Assembly (NCBI RefSeq): GCF_001424945.1
Contig: NZ_LMCW01000067.1
Location: 62,001 to 126,000, forward strand
Direction: 5' to 3'
From: Rhizobium sp. Root1203
GTDB lineage: Bacteria; Pseudomonadota; Alphaproteobacteria; Rhizobiales; Rhizobiaceae
Length of the DNA stretch: 64,000 nucleotides
Part shown: positions 8,122 through 17,988 of the stretch, one piece after another
How the letters are laid out: each line of letters begins with the position of its first letter
Numbering within the stretch: position 1 is the stretch's first letter
Program-made: the position numbers and the translations under genes
The notes under the pieces: model-generated
Database searches by the model: none
What the model was told of the DNA's origin: nothing
What the model saw: the letters and a program-made list of their open reading frames with translations, nothing else

Positions 8122-9747
8122 CTATTCGGCGGCAATCTTGCCGGCCAGGTGGCGGTTTTTCATCAGCTTGTAGATGACCGAATCCATCAGTGCCTGGAAG
8201 GAGGCGTCGATGATGTTCTCGGACACGCCGACGGTCCACCAGCGGACACCGTCGCTGTCTGTCGATTCGATCAGGACCCGCGTGATCGCCTCGGTGCCGC
8301 CATTGAGGATACGCACCTTGAAGTCCGCAAGGACAAGGTCGTCGATCTCGTGCTGATATCTGCCGAAGTCTTTGCGCAGCGCCAGGTCGAGGGCGTTGAC
8401 CGGGCCATCTCCCTCCGCGACCGACATCACCGTATTGCCATCGATGATCAACTTCACGACAGCTTCCGAGACGATCTTCACGCGCCCGTGAGAATCGAAA
8501 CGCCGCTCGACCATGACGCGAAATCCCTCGACTGCGAAGAATTCCGGGATGGTGCCCAGCGTCCGGCGGGCAAGCAGCTCGAAGCTTGCATCGGCACCTT
8601 CGTAGGCATAGCCGGATGCCTCACGTTCCTTGACGAGCGCGATCAGCCGGTCAAGCTTCGGGTCGTCTTTCCCGACTTCGATGCCGCGGCGCTTCAGCGC
8701 GTTGATGAAATTCGCCTTTCCGCCCTGATCGGAGACCATGACCTTGCGGAAATTGCCGACGCTTTCCGGTGTCACGTGCTCGTAGGTGCGCGGATCCTTG
8801 AGCAGCGCCGAGGCATGGATGCCGGCCTTCGTCGCAAAAGCGGACGCCCCGACGTAGGGCATCTGATGATCCGGCGACCGGTTCAGAAGCTCGTCGAAGG
8901 CATGCGAAAGCCGTGTGAGGTTCAACAGCCGGTCGGCATTGATCGAGGTTTCAAACCGGGACGAATAGGTTTCTTTCAGCGCCAGCGTCGGGATCAGCGT
9001 CACGAGACTGGCATTGCCGCAGCGCTCGCCGATACCGTTGAGCGTGCCCTGGATCTGCCGCACGCCGGCCTCCACCGCCGCGAGTGAATTGGCGACCGCC
9101 TGGCCGGTGTCGTTGTGCGCGTGGATCCCGAGACAGCTGCCGGGAACGCCTTCCGCGATGACGGCTTCGACGATGGCGCGAATCTCCGGCGGCTGCGTTC
9201 CACCGTTCGTGTCGCAAAGCACGACCCAGCGGGCACCGGATTCGTATGCGGCCTTGGCGCAGGCGAGCGCATAGGCCGGGTTCGCCTTGTAGCCGTCGAA
9301 GAAATGCTCGCAGTCGACCATCGCCTCCTTGCCGGCCCCGACGGCCGCATTGACGCTTTCGGCGATGCTTTCGAGGTTTTCCTCGTTCGTGCAGCCGAGC
9401 GCGACCTTGACGTGGTAGTCCCAGCTCTTGGCGACGAAACAGATCGCGTCACTCTTTGCCTGCAACAGGCTCGCCAGCCCCGGATCGTTGGAAGCGGAAA
9501 CGCCGGCGCGCTTGGTCATGCCGAAGGCCACGAAAGAGGCCCCGATCGTCCGCTTTTCACTGAAAAATACCGTGTCGGTAGGGTTCGCGCCGGGGTAGCC
9601 ACCCTCGACGTAGTCAAGGCCGAATTCGTCCAGCAGGGTGGCGATTGCAATCTTGTCCTCGACCGAAAAATCGATACCGGGCGTCTGTTGCCCGTCGCGG
9701 AGCGTCGTGTCGAAGAGGTAGATCTTTTCGCGTGTCATGGTGTTCAT
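8122..9747 (-). CDS. cimA: Citramalate synthase (isopropylmalate synthase family)
   Basis: A 541-residue DRE-TIM metallolyase. DTTLRDGQQ (13-21) is the catalytic signature, H209 and H211 in LGIHAHNDTG bind the metal, and a C-terminal LeuA-type regulatory domain follows. It condenses pyruvate with acetyl-CoA to (R)-citramalate, a threonine-independent route to 2-ketobutyrate and isoleucine. ATG 9747 is preferred; a TTG at 9786 would overlap the end of pip. It is the last gene of the GFA-GFA-GFA-pip-cimA chain, so expression may be coupled. The alternative is a divergent 2-isopropylmalate synthase. Confidence 0.88.
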   Translation of the reverse strand: MNTMTREKIYLFDTTLRDGQQTPGIDFSVEDKIAIATLLDEFGLDYVEGGYPGANPTDTVFFSEKRTIGASFVAFGMTKRAGVSASNDPGLASLLQAKSDAICFVAKSWDYHVKVALGCTNEENLESIAESVNAAVGAGKEAMVDCEHFFDGYKANPAYALACAKAAYESGARWVVLCDTNGGTQPPEIRAIVEAVIAEGVPGSCLGIHAHNDTGQAVANSLAAVEAGVRQIQGTLNGIGERCGNASLVTLIPTLALKETYSSRFETSINADRLLNLTRLSHAFDELLNRSPDHQMPYVGASAFATKAGIHASALLKDPRTYEHVTPESVGNFRKVMVSDQGGKANFINALKRRGIEVGKDDPKLDRLIALVKEREASGYAYEGADASFELLARRTLGTIPEFFAVEGFRVMVERRFDSHGRVKIVSEAVVKLIIDGNTVMSVAEGDGPVNALDLALRKDFGRYQHEIDDLVLADFKVRILNGGTEAITRVLIESTDSDGVRWWTVGVSENIIDASFQALMDSVIYKLMKNRHLAGKIAAE

Positions 9748-9769
9748 CTCGTCGCGGCCTTGCGGCTCG

Positions 9770-10729
9770 TTATTGTTTTCCGGCAAACGCGTCCGTCGCG
9801 CGGATCAGCCTGTCGAGAATGCCGGGCTCCGAATAGGCATGGCCTGCGCCTTCGATCAGGTGGAAATCCGCCTTCGGCCAAGCCTTGTGGAGCGCCCATG
9901 CATAGCGCGCCGGGCAGGGCATGTCGTAGCGGCCATGCACGATCACCCCGGGAATATCCTTCAGCTTGCCGGCATCACGAAGAAGCTGCCCTTCATCCAT
10001 CCAGCCTGCATTGACGAAGAAATGGTTCTCGATACGGGCAAAGGCGTATGCGAACTCGGCGTCCTCGAACTTGCCGCTCGTCGCAGGCTCCGGCAGCAGC
10101 GTGATCGTCTCGCCTTCCCAGATGCTCCAGGCCTTGGCGGCTTCGAGGCGCACGGCCTTGTCGGCATGCGTCAGGCGTCTGTGGTAGGCCAACATCATCT
10201 CATGGCGTTCTTCCGGTGGGATCGGCGCGATGAAGCGCTCCCACTTGTCGGGAAACATCTCGGAGACGCCGAACTGATAGTACCAGTCGAGTTCCGCTTT
10301 CGTGAGCGTATAGATGCCCCGCACGATCAGTTCGGACACGCGCTCGGGATGTTTTTCAGCATAGGCAAGCGCCAGCGTCGAACCCCACGAACCGCCGAAG
10401 ACCTGCCACGTCTTGGCACCGGCCATTTCGCGCAGCCGCTCGATATCGGCGACCAGATCCCATGTGGTGTTGGCGTTGAGGTCGGCATGAGGCGTGGACT
10501 TGCCGCAACCACGCTGGTCGAACAGCGTGACGTCATAGAGGTTCGGATCGAAAAGCTGGCGATGGCTGGCCGAAAATCCGCCGCCGGGACCACCATGGAG
10601 GAATACCGCCGGCTTGGCGCCGGGCGTGCCGGAGCGCTCCCAATAGATCACGTGGCCGTCGCCGACATCGAGGTGACCGGAAGCATAGGGTTCGATCGCG
10701 GGATAGAGCGTACGCAGGACTTCAGTCAT
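9770..10729 (-). CDS. pip: Proline iminopeptidase
   Basis: A 319-residue alpha/beta hydrolase that removes N-terminal proline from peptides. HGGPGG (45-50) forms the oxyanion hole and GGSWGS (112-117) carries the nucleophile S114. The acid/His part of the triad lies in VIHGRYDMPCP and EGAGHAYSEP near the C-terminus. ATG 10729 overlaps the stop of the upstream GFA gene in an ATGA arrangement, so translation is probably coupled. Length matches the family. The GFA context suggests no obvious shared pathway. Confidence 0.93.
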   Translation of the reverse strand: MTEVLRTLYPAIEPYASGHLDVGDGHVIYWERSGTPGAKPAVFLHGGPGGGFSASHRQLFDPNLYDVTLFDQRGCGKSTPHADLNANTTWDLVADIERLREMAGAKTWQVFGGSWGSTLALAYAEKHPERVSELIVRGIYTLTKAELDWYYQFGVSEMFPDKWERFIAPIPPEERHEMMLAYHRRLTHADKAVRLEAAKAWSIWEGETITLLPEPATSGKFEDAEFAYAFARIENHFFVNAGWMDEGQLLRDAGKLKDIPGVIVHGRYDMPCPARYAWALHKAWPKADFHLIEGAGHAYSEPGILDRLIRATDAFAGKQ

Positions 10730-11202
10730 ATCTTCACGCCTTCGGCTGGCCAAATATTTGTATCATGGTCGGGATGCTGGAAGGAGATGATCGCCTCCTG
10801 CTGCGCATAGAAATCAGGGTCGGTGTGAACAGGCTGGTCGAAGATCGTCTCGACCCACGGGATACGCGCGCCGTAATTCACCTGGATCTGCGGTGCCAGA
10901 TCGCTGCGGTCGTCGAACGTACCGATTGCCAGCTCCAGCCCGCCGGGATGCCGGTAGGTCATGGGCGTGCCGCAGTTCCTGCAGAAACCACGCTCGATAT
11001 TGATGGAAGACTGGAAATAGGTGGGCTCGCCACGCGTCCATTCCATCCCCTCGTCAGGCGTCGTCACCAGCGCCGAGAAGAAGCCACCGAACTGTTTCTG
11101 GCACATGCGGCAATGGCAGATCGATGGTCGCCCGAGCTTGCCGGCGATGCGGAAGCGCACGGCGCCGCATTGGCAGCCGCCGGTTCGGATGGGTTCGCTC
11201 AT
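10726..11202 (-). CDS. GFA-family zinc protein (copy 1)
   Basis: A 158-residue member of the glutathione-dependent formaldehyde-activating (GFA/CENP-V) fold. The zinc-binding cysteines are all present: C10 and C12 (GGCQCGAVRF), C29, C31 and C34 (CHCRMCQK), and C74 and C77 (CRNCGTP). Characterised GFA binds glutathione and promotes S-hydroxymethylglutathione formation, but many paralogues have unknown substrates. The start overlaps the preceding GFA stop and the stop overlaps the pip start, both as ATGA. Third gene of a tandem triplet. Confidence 0.9.
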   Translation of the reverse strand: MSEPIRTGGCQCGAVRFRIAGKLGRPSICHCRMCQKQFGGFFSALVTTPDEGMEWTRGEPTYFQSSINIERGFCRNCGTPMTYRHPGGLELAIGTFDDRSDLAPQIQVNYGARIPWVETIFDQPVHTDPDFYAQQEAIISFQHPDHDTNIWPAEGVKI

Positions 11203-11687
11203 GATGATGCTCCGCTTGGCCAGTGGGTTGTGTCGTGATCGGGGTGCTGGTGATTGGTTGCCGCAATCGCGTCTTCTCTATCGGACGTCTCCGCGTCGGG
11301 TTCGATGGGCAAACCGTCAAGCTCCTGAAACCAGATCATTTTGCGTCCGGTGTTCGACTGCATGACCGGTTTCACGCTGTTCGGCTCGTCAAGCGAACCA
11401 AGCACGATGCTGATGAAATCGGCGTCGGGAACGTCGTAGAAAAGGGGCGTCCCGCACGCGCCGCAGAAGCCCCGCCGGACAACGTCCGACGAATGAAACC
11501 ACGTGGGTGTTCCGCGCGTCAGCGCGAAGTCCGTTCGCCGCGCGGCGGCAAGCGGCATGAAATAGTTTCCGGCGGCCTTCTGGCACATGCGGCAATGGCA
11601 CAGATGCGGATAGGCGAGCTCGCCGGCGGCGCGATAGCGAACTGCGCCGCATTGGCATCCTCCACCAAGAGCTGCGGGCGTGGTCAC
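11199..11687 (-). CDS. GFA-family zinc protein (copy 2)
   Basis: A 162-residue GFA-fold paralogue with C11, C13, C30, C32, C35, C75 and C78 conserved. The start is taken as GTG 11687, because its GTGA overlaps the stop of copy 3 and GAGGAG stands five bases upstream. An open extension to 11708 would overlap copy 3 further. The C-terminal half (VPDADFISIVLGSLDEPN and MQSNTGRKMIWF) differs markedly from both neighbours, so it is an old duplicate rather than a recent one. Substrate unknown. Confidence 0.88.
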   Translation of the reverse strand: MTTPAALGGGCQCGAVRYRAAGELAYPHLCHCRMCQKAAGNYFMPLAAARRTDFALTRGTPTWFHSSDVVRRGFCGACGTPLFYDVPDADFISIVLGSLDEPNSVKPVMQSNTGRKMIWFQELDGLPIEPDAETSDREDAIAATNHQHPDHDTTHWPSGASS

Positions 11688-12160
11688 GAGCGCTCCTCTT
11701 CGGGCCAAACGGACGTGTCGTGATCGGGATGCTGATAGGAGACGATTTCAAGCACGAACGGTGCCGCCTCGGCGTCCTCTTCGGTTAGGCGCGCGGGAAG
11801 TTCGTGCAGGTGGTCGACAAACCCGATCTTGCCCTCGGTTCCAAACTGGATGACGGGCGGCAGGGCAGCCGGATCGTCGAACGCTCCGGCTGCGATTGCG
11901 ATACCGTCCGGCGCCTCATAGGTCAGCGGCGTGCCGCAATCGCCGCAGAAGCCGCGCTCGACATAATTGGACGAGCGAAACGTCTTGCGCTCGCCGCGCG
12001 TCCATTCCAACTCCGCATCCCGCACGGATACGAGCGGCGCGTAGTAGGCACCGAAGGCCTTCTGGCACATGCGGCAATGACAGATCGACGAATCCTTCAA
12101 CGTACCGCGAACGTGAAAGCGGACTGCTCCACATTGGCATCCGCCGGCATAGATGGTCAT
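11684..12160 (-). CDS. GFA-family zinc protein (copy 3, first gene of chain)
   Basis: A 158-residue GFA-fold protein with the full cysteine set C8, C10, C27, C29, C32, C72 and C75. The start at ATG 12160 (MTIYAGGCQC) follows a good GGAGGGA. It is promoter-proximal in a five-gene overlapping chain (GFA, GFA, GFA, pip, cimA). Upstream is a 142-bp gap with a small inverted repeat before cysS. Glutathione or formaldehyde chemistry is possible from the family but not demonstrated here. Confidence 0.9.
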   Translation of the reverse strand: MTIYAGGCQCGAVRFHVRGTLKDSSICHCRMCQKAFGAYYAPLVSVRDAELEWTRGERKTFRSSNYVERGFCGDCGTPLTYEAPDGIAIAAGAFDDPAALPPVIQFGTEGKIGFVDHLHELPARLTEEDAEAAPFVLEIVSYQHPDHDTSVWPEEERS

Positions 12161-12202
12161 CGGCGATCCCTCCGTTGGAGCAGGCGAGAAGGCTCTTTCC
12201 AA

Positions 12203-12223
12203 CCCTCTCCGCAAGGGAGAGGG
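12203..12223. repeat. Small intergenic inverted repeat
   Basis: CCCTCTCC and GGAGAGGG form a perfect 8-bp stem around GCAAG, lying between the stop of cysS and the first GFA gene. A weaker look-alike (CCCTCT then GGGAAAGGG) follows about 50 bp on. It has the look of a dispersed rhizobial intergenic element, but copies elsewhere cannot be seen in this window. There is no T-tract, so it is a poor intrinsic terminator. Confidence 0.4.
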
Positions 12224-12302
12224 CCAACCCGTCGCAGAAATCGAGGCGCTGCGGTGTAGCCTCGCCCTCTTGTGTGGGAAAGGGTCTCAACAAAATCCAG
12301 TC

Positions 12303-13694
<1,392 letters not shown>

Positions 13695-14039
13695 GTCTAC
13701 TCTCCCAAAATGCAATGATCCGAAAAAATACTTCCACCGGCGGGCCGGGGCGTTTCTCATCTTGGACTTTTAGGAGACGAAAACGGCCAGGCCAGCGCGC
13801 GCGCTAGCGAATAATCTTCCGGCAGATGATGCAGGTAACCGTTTTCATGGCGCGTTTTATGGCCCGGCTTTGGCGTTTGGTCAAGGGGTGAGACGCGGTC
13901 CGGCGCAGCCGGAGCGTTGCTCCCGTGAAACGATTGCAACACGGAACGCCAGAAGAGAAAGTGTGGAGCTGAGACGTCGCCCGCGTTACGCCGACCACAC
14001 ACTGCTGGGCAACAACTGAACACGGCTCGAGGAATTCGC
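13695..14039. other. Intergenic region between cysS and the GH25 gene
   Basis: This 345-bp gap separates divergent genes and should hold both promoters; I could not fix a convincing -35/-10 pair for either. It contains a short alternating GC run (about 13795-13805). Several minus-strand frames are open but have no start signal or recognisable protein. No RNA gene was recognised. Confidence 0.4.
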
Positions 14040-14813
14040 GTGAAGCCACTGTATGCAGCCATCGCAGCCATTGCCATCTTGGCAGTCGCGTTCGCATCGT
14101 ACCTCGCATACGATCGCGCCATGGCTCCTTTCGCTCCTCCATCGCTCGAAGACTATCCCCTGCAGGGAATCGATGTCAGCCACCACCAGGGCAGCATCGA
14201 CTGGAAGAAGCTCGCCGCGCAGGCGAATGTCCGCTTCGTCATCATGAAGGCGACGGAGGGCGGCGATCACAGGGATACGCGGTTTGCAGAGAACTGGCAG
14301 GCGGCAAAGGAGGCGGGCATCGTGCGCGGTGCCTATCACTTCTTCACCTTCTGCCGCCCCGGCCGCGAGCAGGCGCAGAACGTGCTCGCAACTGTGCCCG
14401 CGGAGGCGGGAACGTTGCCGATTGCGATCGACCTGGAGTTCACCGGCAACTGCGGCAAGGTTCCGACACGCGAAGAGCTGAGCGCGGAGATCGTTTCTTT
14501 CCTCGCCGAATTGAAGGGCACCTATCGGGGCAAGCCGATCTTCTACCTCAACCAGCAATTCTTCGACCAGTATCTGAAGGGAAACGAAGCCGGCTTTCCC
14601 GATCACTATCTCTGGCTGCGAAGCATCGCGGAAGAGCCGGGTCGGGGAGGTTGCCGTCAGTGGTCGATATGGCAATTTGCCGACAACGGCGCGTTGGACG
14701 GCATCGAGGGGCCGGTCGACCTCAATGCCCTATGTCCATCGGAAACAGATTTCGCCCACCTGTTCCAGACGCCGGCCGCTGAACAGGCAGAGGATTATTC
14801 GGGCAGCCGGTAG
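14040..14813 (+). CDS. Membrane-anchored GH25 lysozyme (muramidase)
   Basis: A 257-residue protein with an N-terminal hydrophobic anchor (about 4-23) and a glycoside hydrolase 25 domain. DVSHHQG (45-51) gives the conserved Asp, and D131-L-E133 in AIDLEF holds the catalytic acid pair. GH25 enzymes cut the beta-1,4 bond between MurNAc and GlcNAc. Translation starts at GTG 14040 behind GAGGAATT. The C-terminus overlaps the 3' end of the convergent SDR gene by 19 bp. Cell-wall remodelling or secretion-associated lysis are both possible. Confidence 0.88.
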   Translation: MKPLYAAIAAIAILAVAFASYLAYDRAMAPFAPPSLEDYPLQGIDVSHHQGSIDWKKLAAQANVRFVIMKATEGGDHRDTRFAENWQAAKEAGIVRGAYHFFTFCRPGREQAQNVLATVPAEAGTLPIAIDLEFTGNCGKVPTREELSAEIVSFLAELKGTYRGKPIFYLNQQFFDQYLKGNEAGFPDHYLWLRSIAEEPGRGGCRQWSIWQFADNGALDGIEGPVDLNALCPSETDFAHLFQTPAAEQAEDYSGSR

Positions 14814-15541
14814 TCTGCGAGTTTGCTTTCGCGCACGATGTACAGCTTGCCGGTCTCGGTCACATCGGGTCCCACCAGCGGCAGGATCGCCTTCGCGATT
14901 TCGGACGGGTGTGGCAGGGTCTCGGGGTTTTCGCCCGGAACGGCCTGCGCGCGCATAGCGGTTCGCGTAGCACCCGGGTCGACGCTTGTGATGCGAAGCG
15001 GCGTGCTCTGGCTCTCTCCAGCCCAGGTGCGCGCAAGCGCCTCGACGGCGGCCTTGGAGGCGGAGTAGGGACCCCAGAACGGACGGCATTTGTGGGCGGC
15101 AGCCGATGAGAGGATGACGGCACGGCCGGCATCAGAGCGCGCGAGAAGCGGATCGACCGAGCGGATCAGTCGCCACGTGGCCGTCACGTTGATGGTCATC
15201 ACCTTGTCGAACGTCTTCGCCTCGATGTGGCCGATCGGCGAGATGACGCCAAGCACGCCGGCATTGGCGACGAGGATGTCGAGTTTGCCCCAGCGCTCAA
15301 AGATCGAGGCGCCGAGGGCGTCGATGGCGTTCATGTCGGCGAGGTCGAAGGGAACGAGCGTCGCGGAACCGCCGACCGCCTTGATGGCGTCGTCCAGATC
15401 CTCAAGGCCGCCGACGGTGCGGGCGCAGGCGATCACATGTGCTCCGGCCTTGGCCAGCTCCAGTGCCGTGAAGTAGCCGATACCGCGCGACGCACCGGTG
15501 ACGAGTGCGATGCGGTTCTTTAGCTCGATGGTCATGGTCAT
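14795..15541 (-). CDS. Short-chain dehydrogenase/reductase
   Basis: A 248-residue classical SDR with TGASRGIG (15-22) for NAD(P) binding, NAG in VANAG, catalytic Y159 and K163 (YSASK), and the upstream Ser in ILSSAAA. Start choice is uncertain: ATG 15541 or 15535 fit family length, while ATG 15571 has GAAGGA close by but adds a non-family leader. It follows purF by about 90 bp on the same strand and overlaps the GH25 gene tail to tail. The substrate cannot be predicted. Confidence 0.88.
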   Translation of the reverse strand: MTMTIELKNRIALVTGASRGIGYFTALELAKAGAHVIACARTVGGLEDLDDAIKAVGGSATLVPFDLADMNAIDALGASIFERWGKLDILVANAGVLGVISPIGHIEAKTFDKVMTINVTATWRLIRSVDPLLARSDAGRAVILSSAAAHKCRPFWGPYSASKAAVEALARTWAGESQSTPLRITSVDPGATRTAMRAQAVPGENPETLPHPSEIAKAILPLVGPDVTETGKLYIVRESKLADYRLPE

Positions 15542-15631
15542 ATCGTCCGTGTCTGTTGCGCGGAAAAGCATTCTTCCTTCAGTCCCGCAGGAATGAGGAA
15601 AGGGCGGCGGTCATCAAGGAGATGGCGTTCC

Positions 15632-17122
15632 CTAGCCGTTACTGGCCATGACGGCAAGCTTGCGCACGTTGCTGGTGCTGTCCTGATCGAGCAGGCGGGT
15701 CGGGTAGTCCCCGGTGAAATAGTGATCGGTAAACTGTGGGTTGGCGTTGTCGCGATTCTCGCCGCCAACGGCACGGTAGAGGCCGTCGATCGAAAGGAAC
15801 TGGAGCGAGTCCGCACCGATATAATCGCACATCGCCTTCAGGCTCGTATATTGGTTGGCCAGCAGCTTGTCGGCGTCGGGTGTATCGATGCCATAGAAAT
15901 CCGGGAAATAGATCATCGGGCTTGCGACGCGGATGTGCACTTCCTTGGCGCCGGCATCCCGGATCATCTGGACGATCTTGTGGGAGGTCGTGCCGCGCAC
16001 GATCGAGTCGTCGACCAGAACCACGCGCTTGCCTTCGATCATCGCCCGGTTGGCGGAATGCTTCAGCTTCACACCGAAGGCGCGGATCTGCTGCGTCGGC
16101 TCGATGAAGGTACGCCCGACATAATGGTTGCGGATGATGCCGAGTTCGAAGGGAATGCCGCTGGCCTGGGCGTAGCCGATGGCTGCCGGAGTGCCGCCGT
16201 CCGGAACAGGCACGACGACGTCGGCGTCGACCGGCGATTCCTTGGCCAAGTTCATGCCCATGTTCTTGCGCGCGACATAAACGCTGCGGCCGCCGACGAC
16301 GGAATCGGGGCGGGCGAAATAGACATACTCGAAAAGACACAGCCGCTCCGGCTTCGGCGCCTCCGGCTTGCGTGCGTCGATGGTGATGGAACCGTCCGGC
16401 TGAATTTCGCAGATGATCACTTCACCGTTTTCGACGTCGCGAATGTATTTCGCGCCGATGATGTCCAGCGCACAGGTTTCGGAACAGAAGATTGGTTTGC
16501 CATCGAGCTCGCCCATGACCAGCGGCCGGATGCCGATAGGGTCGCGCGCGGCAATGAGCTTCGTGCGGGTCATTGCCAGCATCGAATAGCCACCTTCCAT
16601 CTGGCGGATCGCGTCGATGAAACGGTCGGAGGAGGATGCCTGCTTGGAGCGCGCAATCAGGTGAAGGACAACTTCGGTATCGGATGTAGCCTGGAAGATC
16701 GCGCCATCGGCGATCAGCATGCGGCGCATCGTCAGGCCGTTGGTGAAGTTGCCGTTGTGGGCAACGGCAATGCCGCCGACTTCGAGTTCGGCAAACAGCG
16801 GCTGGACGTTGCGAAGTGCGACTTCGCCGGTCGTCGAATAGCGCGTATGGCCGATGGAGATGAAGCCGGGAAGCTTCGCGAGAGTCGCCGGGTCGGTATA
16901 GTGATCGCCGACGAGGCCCATTCGCTTTTCGGTGTGGAACTGCTTGCCGTCGAAGGTAACGATGCCGGCGGCTTCCTGCCCGCGATGCTGCAGGGCATGT
17001 AGTCCAAGCGCCGTCAGGGTCGCGCCGTCGGGATGCCCGAGAACGCCGAACACCCCGCATTCCTCGTGGAGCGTATCGCCATCGAGTTCATCGTTGAGCG
17101 TGGAGGAATGGGACTGGTTCAT
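15632..17122 (-). CDS. purF: Amidophosphoribosyltransferase
   Basis: First committed step of purine synthesis: PRPP plus glutamine to 5-phosphoribosylamine. The 496-residue protein has an N-terminal class II glutaminase domain whose nucleophile C22 (EECGVFG) follows a short propeptide, and a C-terminal phosphoribosyltransferase domain with the PRPP loop VLVDDSIVRGTT. The start at ATG 17122 has a weak ribosome site. A strong promoter overlapping a perfect palindrome lies about 100 bp upstream. cvpA is immediately upstream on the same strand. Confidence 0.97.
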   Translation of the reverse strand: MNQSHSSTLNDELDGDTLHEECGVFGVLGHPDGATLTALGLHALQHRGQEAAGIVTFDGKQFHTEKRMGLVGDHYTDPATLAKLPGFISIGHTRYSTTGEVALRNVQPLFAELEVGGIAVAHNGNFTNGLTMRRMLIADGAIFQATSDTEVVLHLIARSKQASSSDRFIDAIRQMEGGYSMLAMTRTKLIAARDPIGIRPLVMGELDGKPIFCSETCALDIIGAKYIRDVENGEVIICEIQPDGSITIDARKPEAPKPERLCLFEYVYFARPDSVVGGRSVYVARKNMGMNLAKESPVDADVVVPVPDGGTPAAIGYAQASGIPFELGIIRNHYVGRTFIEPTQQIRAFGVKLKHSANRAMIEGKRVVLVDDSIVRGTTSHKIVQMIRDAGAKEVHIRVASPMIYFPDFYGIDTPDADKLLANQYTSLKAMCDYIGADSLQFLSIDGLYRAVGGENRDNANPQFTDHYFTGDYPTRLLDQDSTSNVRKLAVMASNG

Positions 17123-17224
17123 TGATGCGGGCCTTTGCTCTCACAAGAATGGATCGGCATTTCCAAAAACGGCTGAGGCCCGGCGGAGCGGATGCCCGGC
17201 CGGACCTTTATTCACGTCCCGCTC

Positions 17225-17253
17225 AAATGGCAATTGCCATGTGCCGGGTCAAG
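17225..17253 (-). promoter_or_regulatory. Putative purF promoter with overlapping palindrome
   Basis: On the minus strand CTTGAC (17253-17248) and CCATTT (17230-17225) are separated by exactly 17 bp, matching the rhizobial housekeeping pattern. The perfect 14-bp palindrome ATGGCAATTGCCAT (17227-17240) covers part of the -10 and adjoining spacer, where a bound repressor could block polymerase. The predicted transcript start is roughly 95 bases before the purF ATG. Regulator unknown. Confidence 0.55.
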
Positions 17254-17268
17254 CTGTTGAACACTGCG

Positions 17269-17895
17269 TCAATTAGACGGCTGCTGTGCACCATTTGCAG
17301 GGGCAGGCGTGGCATCTTCGGCAGGTGCCTGGTCGGATGCCGGCGCATTGCCACCTTCCGCGTTGCCGCCCTGCGGCTGAATCTTCTCCATTACGCTTGC
17401 CCGCACCATCTGGGCGAACTCAGCCGGCAACACCGACTGCAGCTTCACGACCATCGAATCCAGGAACGGCTTGGACTTTGCGCTGTTGACCCAGTTCGGG
17501 CGGTGATCGACATCAACGAGCCAGTTCCAGAAGGCGGTGGCAACGACGAGCAGAAGTATGCCCCTTGCTGCGCCGAAGAGAAAGCCCAAAGTGCGGTCGA
17601 GCGCGCCGATACGGCTGTCGATGATGAAATCGGCGATCTTCATGGTGATGAAGGAGATCACGATCAGCGCAATCAGGAAGACGACGGCTGCCGAACCCAC
17701 GATCGCGATGCGGTCGTCATCGGTGTACTTCTTGGCGTAGGGAACCAGGTACGGATAGAAATAGTAGGCGGCGGCCGCGGAGCCGCCCCAGCTGGCGATC
17801 GAAAGAACTTCGCGGGAGAAGCCGCGCACCATTGCAAGTACGGCGGAGAAAAGAACGACGCCGATGACAATACCGTCGAAAATCGTAATGGGCAT
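17269..17895 (-). CDS. cvpA: CvpA family membrane protein
   Basis: A 208-residue protein with four hydrophobic helices in the first about 150 residues (MPITIFDGIVIGVVLFSAVL onwards), the core GFSREVLSIASWGG and GFLFGAARGILLL. The tail is Pro/Ala/Gln-rich and probably disordered. CvpA proteins are linked to colicin V production and envelope homeostasis; the molecular role is unclear. The radA-cvpA-purF order on one strand resembles the common cvpA-purF pairing. Confidence 0.92.
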   Translation of the reverse strand: MPITIFDGIVIGVVLFSAVLAMVRGFSREVLSIASWGGSAAAAYYFYPYLVPYAKKYTDDDRIAIVGSAAVVFLIALIVISFITMKIADFIIDSRIGALDRTLGFLFGAARGILLLVVATAFWNWLVDVDHRPNWVNSAKSKPFLDSMVVKLQSVLPAEFAQMVRASVMEKIQPQGGNAEGGNAPASDQAPAEDATPAPANGAQQPSN

Positions 17896-17988
17896 ATAAA
17901 TTCAACTCCAGGACGTCCGCTTATCCGCGGCTCAGTCGCGCCTCATTGCGTGCTTCCTATATCATCACCGATGGCAGGGATGAAAGGA

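Noticed and set aside
13800..13850. A 14-codon minus-strand frame reading MKTVTCIICRKIIR, which looks like half a zinc knuckle
   Set aside because: No ribosome site, only one CxxC pair and far too short to support as a gene.
15593..17002. A 469-codon frame antisense to purF
   Set aside because: purF is unambiguous on the other strand; the frame reads as composition-driven noise.
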